Source: ZC4RG25 sp023428365
Lineage (GTDB): Bacteria; Pseudomonadota; Alphaproteobacteria; Rhizobiales; Hyphomicrobiaceae
Reading direction: 5' to 3'
Assembly (NCBI GenBank): GCA_050283925.1
Contig: JBNOAI010000006.1
Location: 62,001-126,000 of the forward strand
DNA length: 64,000 nucleotides
A program made the translations under genes and the position numbers. Each line of letters opens with the position of its first letter. The first letter of the stretch is position 1. The notes below the pieces were generated by a model that made no database searches, was not told where the DNA came from, and was given only the letters and a program-made list of their open reading frames with translations. Shown here piece by piece: positions 7,966 through 19,814 of the stretch.

Positions 7966-9270
7966 ATGCAGATGACGTCGGGTGTTTTCGCGGATGGCTG
8001 CAAGTTCGAGCCCTATTGGTGGGACCGCACGCCGCGGCCCAAGCTGCCCGAGATTTCATTTCGGCAGGTCGCGGATGTCGTGGTTATCGGCTCGGGCTAC
8101 ACCGGATTGAACGCGGCGTTACAGCTTGCTCGCGGTGGGCGGGAGACCGTTGTACTCGATGCCGAAGAGGCGGGTTGGGGCTGCAGTACCCGCAACGGCG
8201 GCCAGATCGCCACCAGTATCAAGCCCGGCTTTGACGCGCTCGCCAAACGCCATGGGGCTGACCGCGCCTTCGCCATTCTCAAGGAAGGACAGAATTCGCT
8301 GGCCTGGCTGGGGGAATTCGTCGAGGCCGAGAAAATGGATTGCGACTTCGCGCGCGTCGGTCGCTTCCAGGCGGCGCACAATCCAGCACGCTATGAAGCG
8401 CTGGCGCGCGGCATCGCCAACCAGCCCAAGGGGCTCGAGATGGAAGCCTATGCCGTGCCGCGCGCCGACCAGCGTTCCGAAATCGGGACGGACGCCTATT
8501 ACGGAGGGGTCGTTTATCCGCAACATGCCTGGATTGATCCAGCCCGCTATCATCAGGAGCTGCTGAGCCGTGTTGTTCAGTCGGGGGCGCAGGTCATAAC
8601 GCACTGTCCGGCGACGAAGGTTGAGAAAGCGGGGCAGGGGTTTGAGGTCACGACGCCGCACGGAACACTCAAAACCCGCGATGTGGTTGTTGCGACCAAT
8701 GGCTATACGGGAACCCTGACGCCTTGGCTGCGGCGGCGGGTGATCCCGATCGGCAGCTATATGATCGCCACCGAGCCGCTTCCAGCCGACGTGATGGACC
8801 GCGTCATGCCGCGCAATCGCTGCTTCAGCGATACGCGCAAGGTGATCTACTATTATCGCGCCGCGCCGGATCGTAGCCGCATCCTGTTTGGTGGCCGTGT
8901 CTCACTGAACGAGGCCGATCCGCGCGTCAGCGGTCCCCGGTTACGCGCCGAGCTGATCCGCATCTTTCCGGAATTGTCGGACTACCGCATCGGCCATTCG
9001 TGGCATGGCACCGTGGCCTACACCTTCGACGAGCTGATGCACGTCGGCCAGCACGAGGGCATTCACTACGCGATGGGCTACTGCGGCTCCGGCGTCGGCA
9101 TGGCGAGCTATTGCGGCATGCGCATCGGCCAGCAAGTGCTCGGCCTCAAGGAGGGGCGGACAGCCTTCGACGGCCTGACCTTCCAGACGCGTCCGCTCTA
9201 TACCGGTAATCCGTGGTTCCTGGCGCCCTCGCTGCTCTACTATCGCATGCGCGACCGGCTGCCGATCTAG
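7966..9270 (+). CDS. FAD-dependent oxidoreductase, gamma-glutamylputrescine oxidase/DAO family
   Basis: From the ATG at 7966 (GGAGA just upstream) the protein has 434 residues; the open frame reaches back to 7891. YWWDRTPRP, then VVVIGSGYTGLNAALQLARG (Rossmann motif), GWGCSTRNGGQIATSIKPG and the C-terminal GYCGSGVGMASYCGMRIG mark the DAO superfamily branch containing PuuB and related amine/amino-acid oxidases. It would oxidise a C-N bond using FAD. The absence of neighbouring puu genes means the substrate (polyamine conjugate, glycine derivative or other) is open. It is convergent with the following SDR gene. Confidence 0.85.
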   Translation: MQMTSGVFADGCKFEPYWWDRTPRPKLPEISFRQVADVVVIGSGYTGLNAALQLARGGRETVVLDAEEAGWGCSTRNGGQIATSIKPGFDALAKRHGADRAFAILKEGQNSLAWLGEFVEAEKMDCDFARVGRFQAAHNPARYEALARGIANQPKGLEMEAYAVPRADQRSEIGTDAYYGGVVYPQHAWIDPARYHQELLSRVVQSGAQVITHCPATKVEKAGQGFEVTTPHGTLKTRDVVVATNGYTGTLTPWLRRRVIPIGSYMIATEPLPADVMDRVMPRNRCFSDTRKVIYYYRAAPDRSRILFGGRVSLNEADPRVSGPRLRAELIRIFPELSDYRIGHSWHGTVAYTFDELMHVGQHEGIHYAMGYCGSGVGMASYCGMRIGQQVLGLKEGRTAFDGLTFQTRPLYTGNPWFLAPSLLYYRMRDRLPI

Positions 9271-9271
9271 T

Positions 9272-9297
9272 CCTGCCCGTCCAGGCGGCCGGGCAGG
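9272..9297. terminator. bidirectional terminator hairpin between convergent genes
   Basis: CCTGCCCG (9272-9279) pairs perfectly with CGGGCAGG (9290-9297) in the 42-bp gap between the convergent FAD oxidoreductase and SDR genes. The placement suggests shared termination; T-runs are weak. Confidence 0.55.
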
Positions 9298-9312
9298 GGA
9301 TCAGTTGCGGGT

Positions 9313-10089
9313 TTATCCGCCGAGTACCGAGTAACCGCCGTCGATCGGCAACGCCACGCCGGTGATGAAGTCCGACGCCTTGCTCGACAAGAACACGGCG
9401 ACGCCTGCAAAGTCCTCCGGATCACCCCAGCGGCCTGCCGGCGTGCGCGCAACGACGCGATCATGCAAACCTTCGACCTGCTTGCGCGCGGCCTTGGTGA
9501 GATCGGTATCGATCCAGCCCGGCAGGATGCAGTTGACCTGGATGTTGTCCTTCGCCCAGGCGGTCGCGAGCGACTTCGACATCTGCACGATGCCGCCTTT
9601 CGACGTCGAATAAGCCGGAGCGAACGGCACACCGAAGATCGAAGTCATCGAGCCGGTGGTGATGATCTTGCCGCCGCCCTGCTTCTTCATCGCCGGATAC
9701 ACGGCCTGCGCGCAATAGAACGGCCCGTTCAGGTTGACGTCGAGAACCGTCTGCCACTCCTCGGGGGTATAGTCCTGCGGCGCCTTGCGGATATTGATGC
9801 CTGCGTTCGCGAGCAGGATGTCGATGCGCTGAAAGCGGTCGAGGGCCGCCTGCACCATGCGTTCCACCGACGCCTTGTCTTGGACGTCCACCTCGACGGT
9901 GGCGACGCGAGCACCGATCTTCTGCAACTCCTCGGCGGCCGCCGCCGACTTCTTCTGGTCGCGCGCCGCAATCACGATGGCCGCTCCCGCCCGAGCCAGA
10001 CCCTTGGCCATGCCCAGTCCGATACCGCCATTGCCGCCGGTGACGATCGCAACGCGGCCCGTAAGGTCGAAGGGGGAGGGGGATGACAT
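9313..10089 (-). CDS. short-chain dehydrogenase/reductase (SDR)
   Basis: The start at 10089 has AAGGAG about 8 bp upstream and gives 258 residues, the usual classical SDR length. The cofactor motif VTGGNGGIGLGMAKGLARAG, NAG in LLANAGIN, and the catalytic YSTSKGG are all present, as is the terminal TGVALPIDGGYS. The family oxidises or reduces alcohol/carbonyl groups with NAD(P). GWIDTDLT and overall shape resemble gluconate 5-dehydrogenase or 2-deoxy-gluconate 3-dehydrogenase types, but the substrate is not determinable. The annotated frame extends 20 residues upstream without a better ribosome site. Confidence 0.85.
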   Translation of the reverse strand: MSSPSPFDLTGRVAIVTGGNGGIGLGMAKGLARAGAAIVIAARDQKKSAAAAEELQKIGARVATVEVDVQDKASVERMVQAALDRFQRIDILLANAGINIRKAPQDYTPEEWQTVLDVNLNGPFYCAQAVYPAMKKQGGGKIITTGSMTSIFGVPFAPAYSTSKGGIVQMSKSLATAWAKDNIQVNCILPGWIDTDLTKAARKQVEGLHDRVVARTPAGRWGDPEDFAGVAVFLSSKASDFITGVALPIDGGYSVLGG

Positions 10090-10329
10090 AGCGGTTGGCT
10101 CCTTGGGCGAGAACATTGCGTGTTTCTGGGCGAAGGGCGGACGTTGCACCCCTTTCGCATCGCATGCCCATAGAATAGTCGCCAGCTGTCCGCAAGCGGA
10201 AGCCCATTGCCGAGGGCCGGACGGTCCGCCGGATCAAGTTGATCTGCTGCAGCAACAAGGCCAGTAGCGCGGTACATGGCGATCTGCTAGAAGCCGTGCC
10301 CTTGCGTGAGGTAACTGACGAAGCGGTTC

Positions 10330-10701
10330 GTGGGCTACGACTGCAGCAAGTGTCCGGCTTATTGCTGTACCTATCCCGTCATTGTGCTGACCAAGCACGA
10401 CGTGGAGAGGTTGGCGAAGCATTTCGGGCTGACCTTCGAGGAAGCGGAGAAGAAGTTCACCCGCTCCGCACATGGCTATAAGCGCATCATTCGCCGCAAA
10501 AAGGACGAGCACTTCGGCCGCGCTTGCCGCTTCCTGGATCCCAAGACCCGCCGTTGTACGATCTATAAGGCGCGCCCCGCCGTCTGCCGCCAGTTTCCTG
10601 TCGAGAAGCGCTGCGGCTACTACGACTTCCTGAAATTCGAGCGCGAGCATCAGAACGATCCGGATCTCGTCGCGACCACCGACAATGGTCTCTGGAAATA
10701 G
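10330..10701 (+). CDS. YkgJ-family cysteine-cluster protein
   Basis: A 123-residue protein with the CxxCxxxCC-type cluster at the N-terminus (DCSKCPAYCC) and further cysteines in GRACRF, RRCTIYKARPAVCRQFP and KRCGYYD. This matches the YkgJ/UPF0153 zinc- or iron-chelating family, whose role is unknown. The GTG at 10330 is the likely start; a CTG at 10315 with GAGG closer upstream is possible, and a TAA bounds the frame at 10312. It stands upstream of the methanethiol-oxidase-like gene, with about 170 bp between them. Confidence 0.8.
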   Translation: MGYDCSKCPAYCCTYPVIVLTKHDVERLAKHFGLTFEEAEKKFTRSAHGYKRIIRRKKDEHFGRACRFLDPKTRRCTIYKARPAVCRQFPVEKRCGYYDFLKFEREHQNDPDLVATTDNGLWK

Positions 10702-10868
10702 CGCGCGGGCGTTTGCCGCTCTTCGCTGAACCATCTTGCCGGGCGCCGGATTTAGGCGCAGTCTGACGATTGCCGGTGCCCTGAAGGTCTTCCAACCCAG
10801 CCGGCTGAAACGTCGATGTTGATCTCTTTAGGCTAGGCCGGTGCTTCCGGTCTGATTGAGAGGCGAGC

Positions 10869-12263
10869 ATGGCGACCTGGAAGCCCGATCCATCCTTCTA
10901 TCCGTCTCCCCGCATGGCGGCTAAAGCTCCGCCGGAAACTCTTGCTTATGTCGCGGCATTCGATCCGACCGGCAAGACACCCGATGGCATATCCGTCGTG
11001 GACGTCAATCCAGCATCCCGGACCTACAGCAAGGTGATCAACACCGTTGCGATGCCAAACACCGGCGACGAACTGCATCACTTCGGCTGGAATGCGTGTT
11101 CGTCCTGCTTGTGTCCGAACGCGCCGCATCCCCACACCGAGCGCCGCTATCTGGTGGTGCCCGGGCTACGGTCGTCGCGCATACATATTCTCGACACCAA
11201 GCCCGATCCCAAGAAGCCGAAGATCGTCAAGGTCATCGAGCCATCGGAGGTGGCCGAGCGGGCTGACTACTCACGACCTCATACCGTTCATTGCGGGCCT
11301 GAAGGAATCTATGTGGCGGCGCTGGCCAACGGCAAAGGCGAGGCTCCCGGCGGCATCTTTCTCATGGATCACGAAACATTCGATGTGCGTGGTCGCTGGG
11401 AAATCGATCGCGGCCCGCAGCGGCTGGCCTACGACGCCTGGTGGCATCTGGGCTACGATACAATGGTCACCAGCGAATGGGGGCTGCCCGCAAATTTCGA
11501 AAATGGCTTGGTGCCGGAGGTGCTGCTCGGCGCCAAGTATGGCCGCAAACTGCATTTCTGGGATCTGCACAGCCGCAAGCATCAGCAGACGATCGATTTC
11601 GGCGACAAGTATCAGCTCGTATTCGAGCTAAGGCCCGCGCACGACCCGACCAAGGCCTACGGGTTCGTCAATTGCGTACTGAGCCTGGAGGATCTGTCGT
11701 CGTCGATCTGGACGTGGCACCGCAAGGGCAACAAATGGGCGGTGACGAAGATCATCGATATTCCCGCCGAGCCGGCCGATCCCGATCAGTTGCCGCCGAT
11801 GTTGAAAGGCTTCAAGGCCGTGCCGCCTCTGTGCACGGACATCGATCTGTCGATGGACGACAAGTATCTCTATGTCGCCTGCTGGGGCACTGGGGATCTT
11901 CGGCAATACGATGTATCGGATCCGCTGAAGCCGAAACATACCGGCACCGTGCGGATCGGTGGCATCGTTTCAAAGGCAGCGCATCCGGCCGCAAAGAACG
12001 GGCCACTCAACGGTGGTCCGCAGATGGTGGAGATCAGCCGCGACGGCCGCCGGATTTACTTCACCAACTCGCTGTACGGCGCCATCGATGAACAATTCTA
12101 TCCGGACGGAATCGAAGGTTGGATGGTGAAGCTCGACGCAAAGCCTGAAGGCGGCATCGCTTTCGACGAGAAGTTCTTCGTCAAATGGCCGAAGTCGCAC
12201 CGCCCGCATCAGGTGCGGCTCGAGGGTGGTGACTGCTCGTCCGATTCCTATTGCTACCCGTGA
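10869..12263 (+). CDS. mtoX: methanethiol oxidase / selenium-binding protein (SBP56) family
   Basis: A 464-residue protein of the SELENBP1/MtoX family, with the near-N-terminal HHFGWNACSSCLCPNAPHPH, SRPHTVHCGPEGIYVAAL, LAYDAWWHLGYDTMVTSEWG, VPPLCTDIDLSMDDKYLYVA and the closing FFVKWPKSHRPHQVRLEGGD. Members are beta-propellers binding copper through conserved histidines and convert methanethiol to formaldehyde, H2S and H2O2. There is no N-terminal signal peptide, unlike some bacterial MtoX proteins that act in the periplasm, so a cytoplasmic role is likely. No SCO1- or MauG-like maturation genes are adjacent. The gene symbol rests on family similarity only. Confidence 0.8.
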   Translation: MATWKPDPSFYPSPRMAAKAPPETLAYVAAFDPTGKTPDGISVVDVNPASRTYSKVINTVAMPNTGDELHHFGWNACSSCLCPNAPHPHTERRYLVVPGLRSSRIHILDTKPDPKKPKIVKVIEPSEVAERADYSRPHTVHCGPEGIYVAALANGKGEAPGGIFLMDHETFDVRGRWEIDRGPQRLAYDAWWHLGYDTMVTSEWGLPANFENGLVPEVLLGAKYGRKLHFWDLHSRKHQQTIDFGDKYQLVFELRPAHDPTKAYGFVNCVLSLEDLSSSIWTWHRKGNKWAVTKIIDIPAEPADPDQLPPMLKGFKAVPPLCTDIDLSMDDKYLYVACWGTGDLRQYDVSDPLKPKHTGTVRIGGIVSKAAHPAAKNGPLNGGPQMVEISRDGRRIYFTNSLYGAIDEQFYPDGIEGWMVKLDAKPEGGIAFDEKFFVKWPKSHRPHQVRLEGGDCSSDSYCYP

Positions 12264-12294
12264 GGAGCCGTCGTACCGGCCGCATTATCGCGGA

Positions 12295-12678
12295 TTAGGG
12301 CCACAGTCCGAGTTCGTCCCATCGATCCTGGGGGATCTCCTTGCCGACCTGAAACGAGAACGTCTGCGCCTCCATGTAATCGGCTGAAAGTTCGCAGGCG
12401 TAGCTCACGGCGTACCAGTGTCCTCCAGAGCGGATAGCGCCACCTTTGGCTTCGAGATGCGTTCCGTCCACTACGGCGCGACTTAGAATTGAGGACTTTA
12501 TGCGGTCCGCGCGCTTCAGCCGCGAATCCTTTTTGACGATGGGCAATCCCTTGATGGCGCAGGCCTGATGGGCACGCTCTTCAGGCGCCAATTTGGCCAG
12601 AATGTGCTGCATCGAGTTGGCGCTTGCAGCTTGCTGCATGCAAAGCAATATCGCGACGGCGAATGCCATCCGGATCAT
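12295..12678 (-). CDS. DUF930-type small secreted protein
   Basis: A long frame continues to 13461, but that part is antisense to map. The real gene starts at the ATG at 12678, preceded by GAGGGA, and gives 127 residues. A signal peptide (MIRMAFAVAILLCMQQAASA) is followed by MQHILAKLAPEERAHQACAI and VSYACELSADYMEAQTFSFQ, the pattern of DUF930 proteins in Hyphomicrobiales. Two cysteines in the mature part may form a disulfide in the periplasm. Function unknown. Confidence 0.75.
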   Translation of the reverse strand: MIRMAFAVAILLCMQQAASANSMQHILAKLAPEERAHQACAIKGLPIVKKDSRLKRADRIKSSILSRAVVDGTHLEAKGGAIRSGGHWYAVSYACELSADYMEAQTFSFQVGKEIPQDRWDELGLWP

Positions 12679-12873
12679 CCGTTGTCCCTCAATCTGATCG
12701 ATTTGCCCAAGGCTCAGACTGTTAAGAAATGTGGCAATAGTTCGACTTTTCGGCGGCTGTGTGGAAGGTGTGATGCGCGGAGGGGTAAAACTCGGATTGA
12801 GGCTAGGCATGTCAATCCGCGATACTATTTCCCGACGAGCCAATGAGGTGATGTCGGAGGGCAGGCTGAAAGA

Positions 12874-13623
12874 ATGACCATCACGAAACAAAGCGAACTC
12901 GAAGGTTTGCGCGCGATCGGGCGCATCGTAGCGAATGTCCTGGCCACGATGGGCAAGGCGATCGAGCCGGGCATGACAACCGAAGAGCTCGATGCCTACG
13001 GACGCAGACTGCTGGAGAAACAGGGAGCCATTTCGGCTCCGGAATCGACCTACGGATTTCCTGGCGCAACCTGCATCAGCATCAACGAAGAGATTGCGCA
13101 CGGCATTCCCGGCGCGCGTGTTATCGCGGCCAGTGATCTGGTGAACATCGATGTCTCGGCCTCGAAGGACGGCTATTTCGCCGACACCGGTGCATCCTTC
13201 CGCGTGCCGCCGGTCAAGGCTTCGATAAATCGTCTCTGCCGAGATGGTCATCGCGCCATGGAGATCGGCATCGCGCAAGTCGCGGCCGGCAAGCCTCTGA
13301 GCGCGGTCGGCAGTGCCATCGGAGTGTTTGCGCGCCAGCGTGGCTATACGCTGATCCAGAACCTGGCCAGTCACGGTATCGGCCGATCGCTGCATGAAGA
13401 ACCGAAGGAAATTCCGACCTGGCCGTGCCGGTCCGAGAAGCGCATTCTTCGCGAAGGGCAAGTGCTGACCATCGAGCCATTTCTTTCGCTCGGTGGCGAA
13501 TGGGCGGAAGGCGGCGATGATGCGTGGACGCTCTATAGTTCACCGCCTGCTCCTGTCGTCCAATTCGAGCACACGGTCGTTGCAACCCGTAATGGCGCGG
13601 TGATCCTAACCCAGCCGGGGTGA
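12874..13623 (+). CDS. map: methionine aminopeptidase, type I
   Basis: A 249-residue pita-bread metallopeptidase. All five metal ligands are visible: D93 (NIDVSASKDG), D104 (FADTG), H167 (SHGIGRSLHEEP), E201 (TIEPFL) and E232 (QFEHTV); H76 in AHGIPG is the usual active-site histidine. It removes the initiator methionine from nascent proteins. The stand-alone position away from ribosomal genes, and the variant sequence GEWAEGGDDAWTLYSSPPAP, suggest it may be a second, accessory copy. Confidence 0.92.
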   Translation: MTITKQSELEGLRAIGRIVANVLATMGKAIEPGMTTEELDAYGRRLLEKQGAISAPESTYGFPGATCISINEEIAHGIPGARVIAASDLVNIDVSASKDGYFADTGASFRVPPVKASINRLCRDGHRAMEIGIAQVAAGKPLSAVGSAIGVFARQRGYTLIQNLASHGIGRSLHEEPKEIPTWPCRSEKRILREGQVLTIEPFLSLGGEWAEGGDDAWTLYSSPPAPVVQFEHTVVATRNGAVILTQPG

Positions 13624-13860
13624 TCTCGCCGCGGTAAATAAAATGTCGCACGGACACCTCCATTCGTGGCCACCCCAGTGTGCACGTCTCGGGCATTGGG
13701 ACGAGTATTCCACGCGGCACGCCTCCCGTCGCCGAACACTCGTGCTTCCTCGATGTGAGCTCCGCGGCAGTGATCCCGATCAATTCCACGCGCCGGTTGG
13801 CGCCGTATCGTGCGCGCCTCTCACGCGTTATAGCGTTGGGGCGTCTCAAGGCTGACCGTA

Positions 13861-14493
13861 ATGAATCCAGAATGGCCATGGTTAGCGCTGATCGCGCTCG
13901 GTGCATTCCATGGGTTCAATCCGGCCATGGGTTGGCTGTTTGCGGTGGCTCTGGCGTTGCACCGGAAGAGTGCGGCCGCGATTCCGATTGCCGTGCTGGC
14001 AATTGCGGTCGGCCATACCTTGTCCGTGATGCTGTTTGTTTTCGCTTTCGTTGCGGCCGGCGTGATGCTGAACCTGCACTGGGCCTACACCGGCGCCGGC
14101 TTGCTGCTCATCGGATGGGCCGCTTATCACCAGATCTACGGACACCGTCATCGCGTCCGCGTCGGCATGCAAACAGGGATGGTTGGTCTCGTCGGCTGGT
14201 CGTTCGTGATGGCGACCGCGCATGGCGCTGGAATGATGATCCTGCCGGCCCTGATGCCGTTGTGTCTTGGAGAAGTACCGTCCACGGCCACAACCTCAGC
14301 GCCCATGGGTGCCATCGCCATTGGCGCTGTGCTGGTCCATTCCGGAGCGATGCTTGCGGTCACAGGTGCGATGGCCTGGGTCGTCTATAAATGGATCGGT
14401 ATCGCCGTTTTGCGCACCGCATGGGTCAATCTGGACCTGCTGTGGACCATCGCACTAGCCAGCACCGGGTTTCTGATGATCATGCTGGCGTGA
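13861..14493 (+). CDS. polytopic membrane protein, NicO/RcnA-like appearance
   Basis: A 210-residue protein with about six hydrophobic segments and histidines at helix edges: LGAFHGFNPAMGWLFAVALA, AIAVGHTLSVMLFVF, HQIYGHRHRVRVG, TAHGAGMMI, LVHSGAML. The HG-N-P and GH-T-L motifs in the first two helices recall nickel/cobalt resistance (NicO/RcnA) transporters, suggesting metal handling. It is shorter than typical members and lacks a long His-rich loop, so a transport role is only inferred. No metal-regulator gene is adjacent. Confidence 0.6.
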   Translation: MNPEWPWLALIALGAFHGFNPAMGWLFAVALALHRKSAAAIPIAVLAIAVGHTLSVMLFVFAFVAAGVMLNLHWAYTGAGLLLIGWAAYHQIYGHRHRVRVGMQTGMVGLVGWSFVMATAHGAGMMILPALMPLCLGEVPSTATTSAPMGAIAIGAVLVHSGAMLAVTGAMAWVVYKWIGIAVLRTAWVNLDLLWTIALASTGFLMIMLA

Positions 14494-14610
14494 CTCCCCA
14501 TGACTGTCGCGACTGATTGCGCGCAAAGCTGACCATTGCAGCGGCTGGCCTTCATCCGCCCGTCATCACAGTCTGCAAGATCGTCCGAAGGCAATTCTAA
14601 GGATGGGTCC

Positions 14611-15837
14611 ATGCTTCATAGCCGCAACAGTGCAATCGGTCTGATCGCCTTGCTTGCAACCGCCACTTCCGCCGTCGCACAGCAGGTGCCGATCGAGGTC
14701 GGCGTTCGCCCGCTCTATCTGATCGACAAGATGAAAGACGGTCCGCTGAAACAGAAGCTTCAGGCTTGCGCCGGCCAGCCGGTCAAGCGGACTCTGTTCT
14801 CGATCGGGCATCGCGGGGCGCCGCTGCAATTCCCTGAACACACGGTCGAATCGAACCTTGCTGCCGCATGGCAGGGCGCAGGCATTCTGGAATGCGACGT
14901 CGCCTTTACCGCCGACAAGGAACTCGTCTGCCGCCATGCGCAGAACGATCTGCATACGACGACCAATATCGTCACGACCAACTTGGCCGCAAAGTGCACA
15001 AAGCCGTTCACGCCTGCTTCGGGCGAAACGCCGGCTTCAGCAGAATGCCGCACGTCGGACCTCACATTGGCTGAGTTCCGGACCCTGACGCCCAAGATGG
15101 ACGCCTCGAACAAAACCGCGGCGACGCCTGAGGCTTATCTCACCGGAACAGCTCCCTGGCGCACCGATCTTTACTCGATCCAGCCCGCGCGCCTGATGAC
15201 GCACAAGGAATCGATCGAGCTCTTCCGTTCGCTCGGTGCGAAGTTTACGCCCGAGTTGAAGACGCCTGTAGTGAAGATGCCCTTCGAGGGCTTCTCGCGC
15301 GAGGACTACGCCCAGAAGCTGATCAACGAATACAAGGAAGCCGGCGTACCGGCCTCGGACGTCTTCGCGCAAAGCTTCGACATTGCCGACGTGCGCTACT
15401 GGATTAAGGCCGAGCCGGCGTTTGGTGCGCAGGCTGTCTATCTCATCGACGACTCCAGCATTCCGGACCTCAACGGCATGGATCCCAAGACCTGGGGATG
15501 GCAGCCGAAGGCGCTGAAGGCCGAAGGCATCAACTATGTCGCGCCCGCGATTCCGTTCCTGCTGACGGTTGACGACAAAGGCAAGATCGTCCCTTCGGCG
15601 CTGGCGATCGCCTTGAAGGAGGCCGACATCAAGATCATCGCCTGGTCGTTCGAACGGTCGGGTCCACTGACGGATGGTGGCGGCTGGTATTTCAACAGCA
15701 TCTCGAAAGCGATCACCGGCGGCGGCGATTATTACGAAGTGCTTGACGTGCTGGCCCAGCAGGTCGGCGTGGTCGGCGTCTTCAGCGACTGGCCAGCCTC
15801 CGTCAGCTACTACGCGAGCTGCATGAATTTGAAATAA
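14611..15837 (+). CDS. glpQ: secreted glycerophosphodiester phosphodiesterase
   Basis: The ATG at 14611 with AAGGA upstream gives 408 residues; the frame opens 25 codons earlier without a better site. A Sec signal peptide (IGLIALLATATSAVAQ) precedes a GDPD barrel: SIGHRGAPLQFPEHT has the catalytic HRG and a substrate glutamate-like position, ILECDVAFTADKELVCRHAQ supplies E, D and H ligands, and FTPELKTP and FAQSFDI follow. It would hydrolyse glycerophosphodiesters to glycerol-3-phosphate in the periplasm. Three or more cysteine pairs suggest disulfides. A hairpin lies just after the stop. Confidence 0.87.
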   Translation: MLHSRNSAIGLIALLATATSAVAQQVPIEVGVRPLYLIDKMKDGPLKQKLQACAGQPVKRTLFSIGHRGAPLQFPEHTVESNLAAAWQGAGILECDVAFTADKELVCRHAQNDLHTTTNIVTTNLAAKCTKPFTPASGETPASAECRTSDLTLAEFRTLTPKMDASNKTAATPEAYLTGTAPWRTDLYSIQPARLMTHKESIELFRSLGAKFTPELKTPVVKMPFEGFSREDYAQKLINEYKEAGVPASDVFAQSFDIADVRYWIKAEPAFGAQAVYLIDDSSIPDLNGMDPKTWGWQPKALKAEGINYVAPAIPFLLTVDDKGKIVPSALAIALKEADIKIIAWSFERSGPLTDGGGWYFNSISKAITGGGDYYEVLDVLAQQVGVVGVFSDWPASVSYYASCMNLK

Positions 15838-15852
15838 GCGGACAAGACCGTG

Positions 15853-15884
15853 CCCCAGCCTTGGCTTATGTGCCAGGGCTGGGG
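15853..15884 (+). terminator. terminator-like hairpin after glpQ
   Basis: CCCCAGCC (15853-15860) pairs with GGCTGGGG (15877-15884), starting about 15 bp after the glpQ stop. The trailing sequence is only weakly T-rich (ATTTTC after a few bases). Confidence 0.6.
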
Positions 15885-16016
15885 TAGCCATTTTCACTGC
15901 CCTTGGTTCTGCATATAATGCTCACGGGCACCGTCCCGCTGATCAACCAGGAGCACGAACGTGTCTCGGGGCACCGACCTCGAGATCGCCGACGCCTCCC
16001 AGCTTGAGGTATCGCG

Positions 16017-16391
16017 ATGGACGGCACCGCACACGGCATCGGCTTCGGCCGGATTGCCGCTATGCTCCCAGTTAAAGACATCACCCGGGCCCACGATTTC
16101 TACGTCGGAGTGCTCGGGTTCAAGAAGACCTTCCAGAACGGCAGTCCGGTCGGTTTTATGATCCTGAAGCAGGGGGCGGCGGAGTTGCATCTGACGTTGC
16201 AGCCCAACCACAAGGCCGCGCCGTTCAATGTGGCGCACATGATGGTCGATAACGTCGATGTGCTGCATGCGATCTGCCAGCGTCAGGGCCTGCGCATCAT
16301 CAAGGGCTTGCAGGACAAGGACTACGGTCTCAGGGCGTTCGTGTTCGAGGACCCCGACGGCAACCGCATCGACGTCGGCCAGAAGATCTAG
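16017..16391 (+). CDS. VOC (glyoxalase/bleomycin-resistance fold) protein
   Basis: A 124-residue protein with one VOC domain: RIAAMLPVKDITRAHDFYVG, LGFKKTF, AHMMVDNVDVLHAICQ and the C-terminal FVFEDPDGNRIDVGQ. GAGG precedes the ATG. The metal ligand pattern (H/E positions at strand ends, E in FEDPDGN) is kept in part. Substrates range from glyoxalase to antibiotic-binding activities and cannot be assigned. It stands alone between glpQ and uvrA. Confidence 0.8.
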   Translation: MDGTAHGIGFGRIAAMLPVKDITRAHDFYVGVLGFKKTFQNGSPVGFMILKQGAAELHLTLQPNHKAAPFNVAHMMVDNVDVLHAICQRQGLRIIKGLQDKDYGLRAFVFEDPDGNRIDVGQKI

Positions 16392-16445
16392 GGGAAGTGG
16401 GGAGAGGGGGCGTGGACAACCAAGTCGTTCCGCTCCTCCACACAA

Positions 16446-16534
16446 CCGTCATTCCCGCGGAGGCGGGAATCCAGAATCGCGAGCCGATCACCTTCGGAAT
16501 CCCACCTGGATGCCCGTCTGCACGGGCATGACGG
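16446..16534. repeat. head-to-head REP-like palindrome pair between the VOC gene and uvrA
   Basis: A first palindrome centred on ATTCCCGCGGAGGCGGGAAT (16451-16470) and a second on GATGCCCGTCTGCACGGGCAT (around 16509-16529) are separated by about 38 bp and are framed by outward CGTCAT/ATGACGG ends. This is the same architecture as the pair at 4842-4930. The rest of the 16392-16747 gap shows no ORF or structure I can name; the uvrA promoter must lie here, but no LexA box was seen. Confidence 0.75.
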
Positions 16535-16747
16535 CTGAAAGAACCCATGTCATCGAGAGCCCCTCGTCATCCGGCCGAAACGGCGGGAGGCGGGTCCGTC
16601 ATCACGTTCGGCGACGCCGCAGCTTCAGCCCTGGCATGAGCTGGCAGCAGCCTGTCTGTCACAGGGACGACACAGTTCCTATATGCGCTATGTTGTGCGA
16701 TGCGGTGCAATTGCCGCTCCTCTCACCTTCGGCTACACCCTCAGGCC

Positions 16748-19768
<3,021 letters not shown>

Positions 19769-19814
19769 CAGTCCCGCCAGCGCAGCCCCCGCGAGGATCT
19801 GCGGGCGCTTACCT

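Noticed and set aside
12679..13461. Upstream extension of the DUF930 gene to a 388-residue protein
   Set aside because: The added part is antisense to map, which has all its metal ligands; the ATG at 12678 has a good ribosome site and a signal peptide.
15037..15897. A 286-residue frame antisense to glpQ
   Set aside because: It is a shadow of a gene with a signal peptide and GDPD motifs and shows no domain of its own.
16660..16747. A LexA box before uvrA
   Set aside because: A GTTC near 16675 has no second GTTC at the required 7-base spacing.
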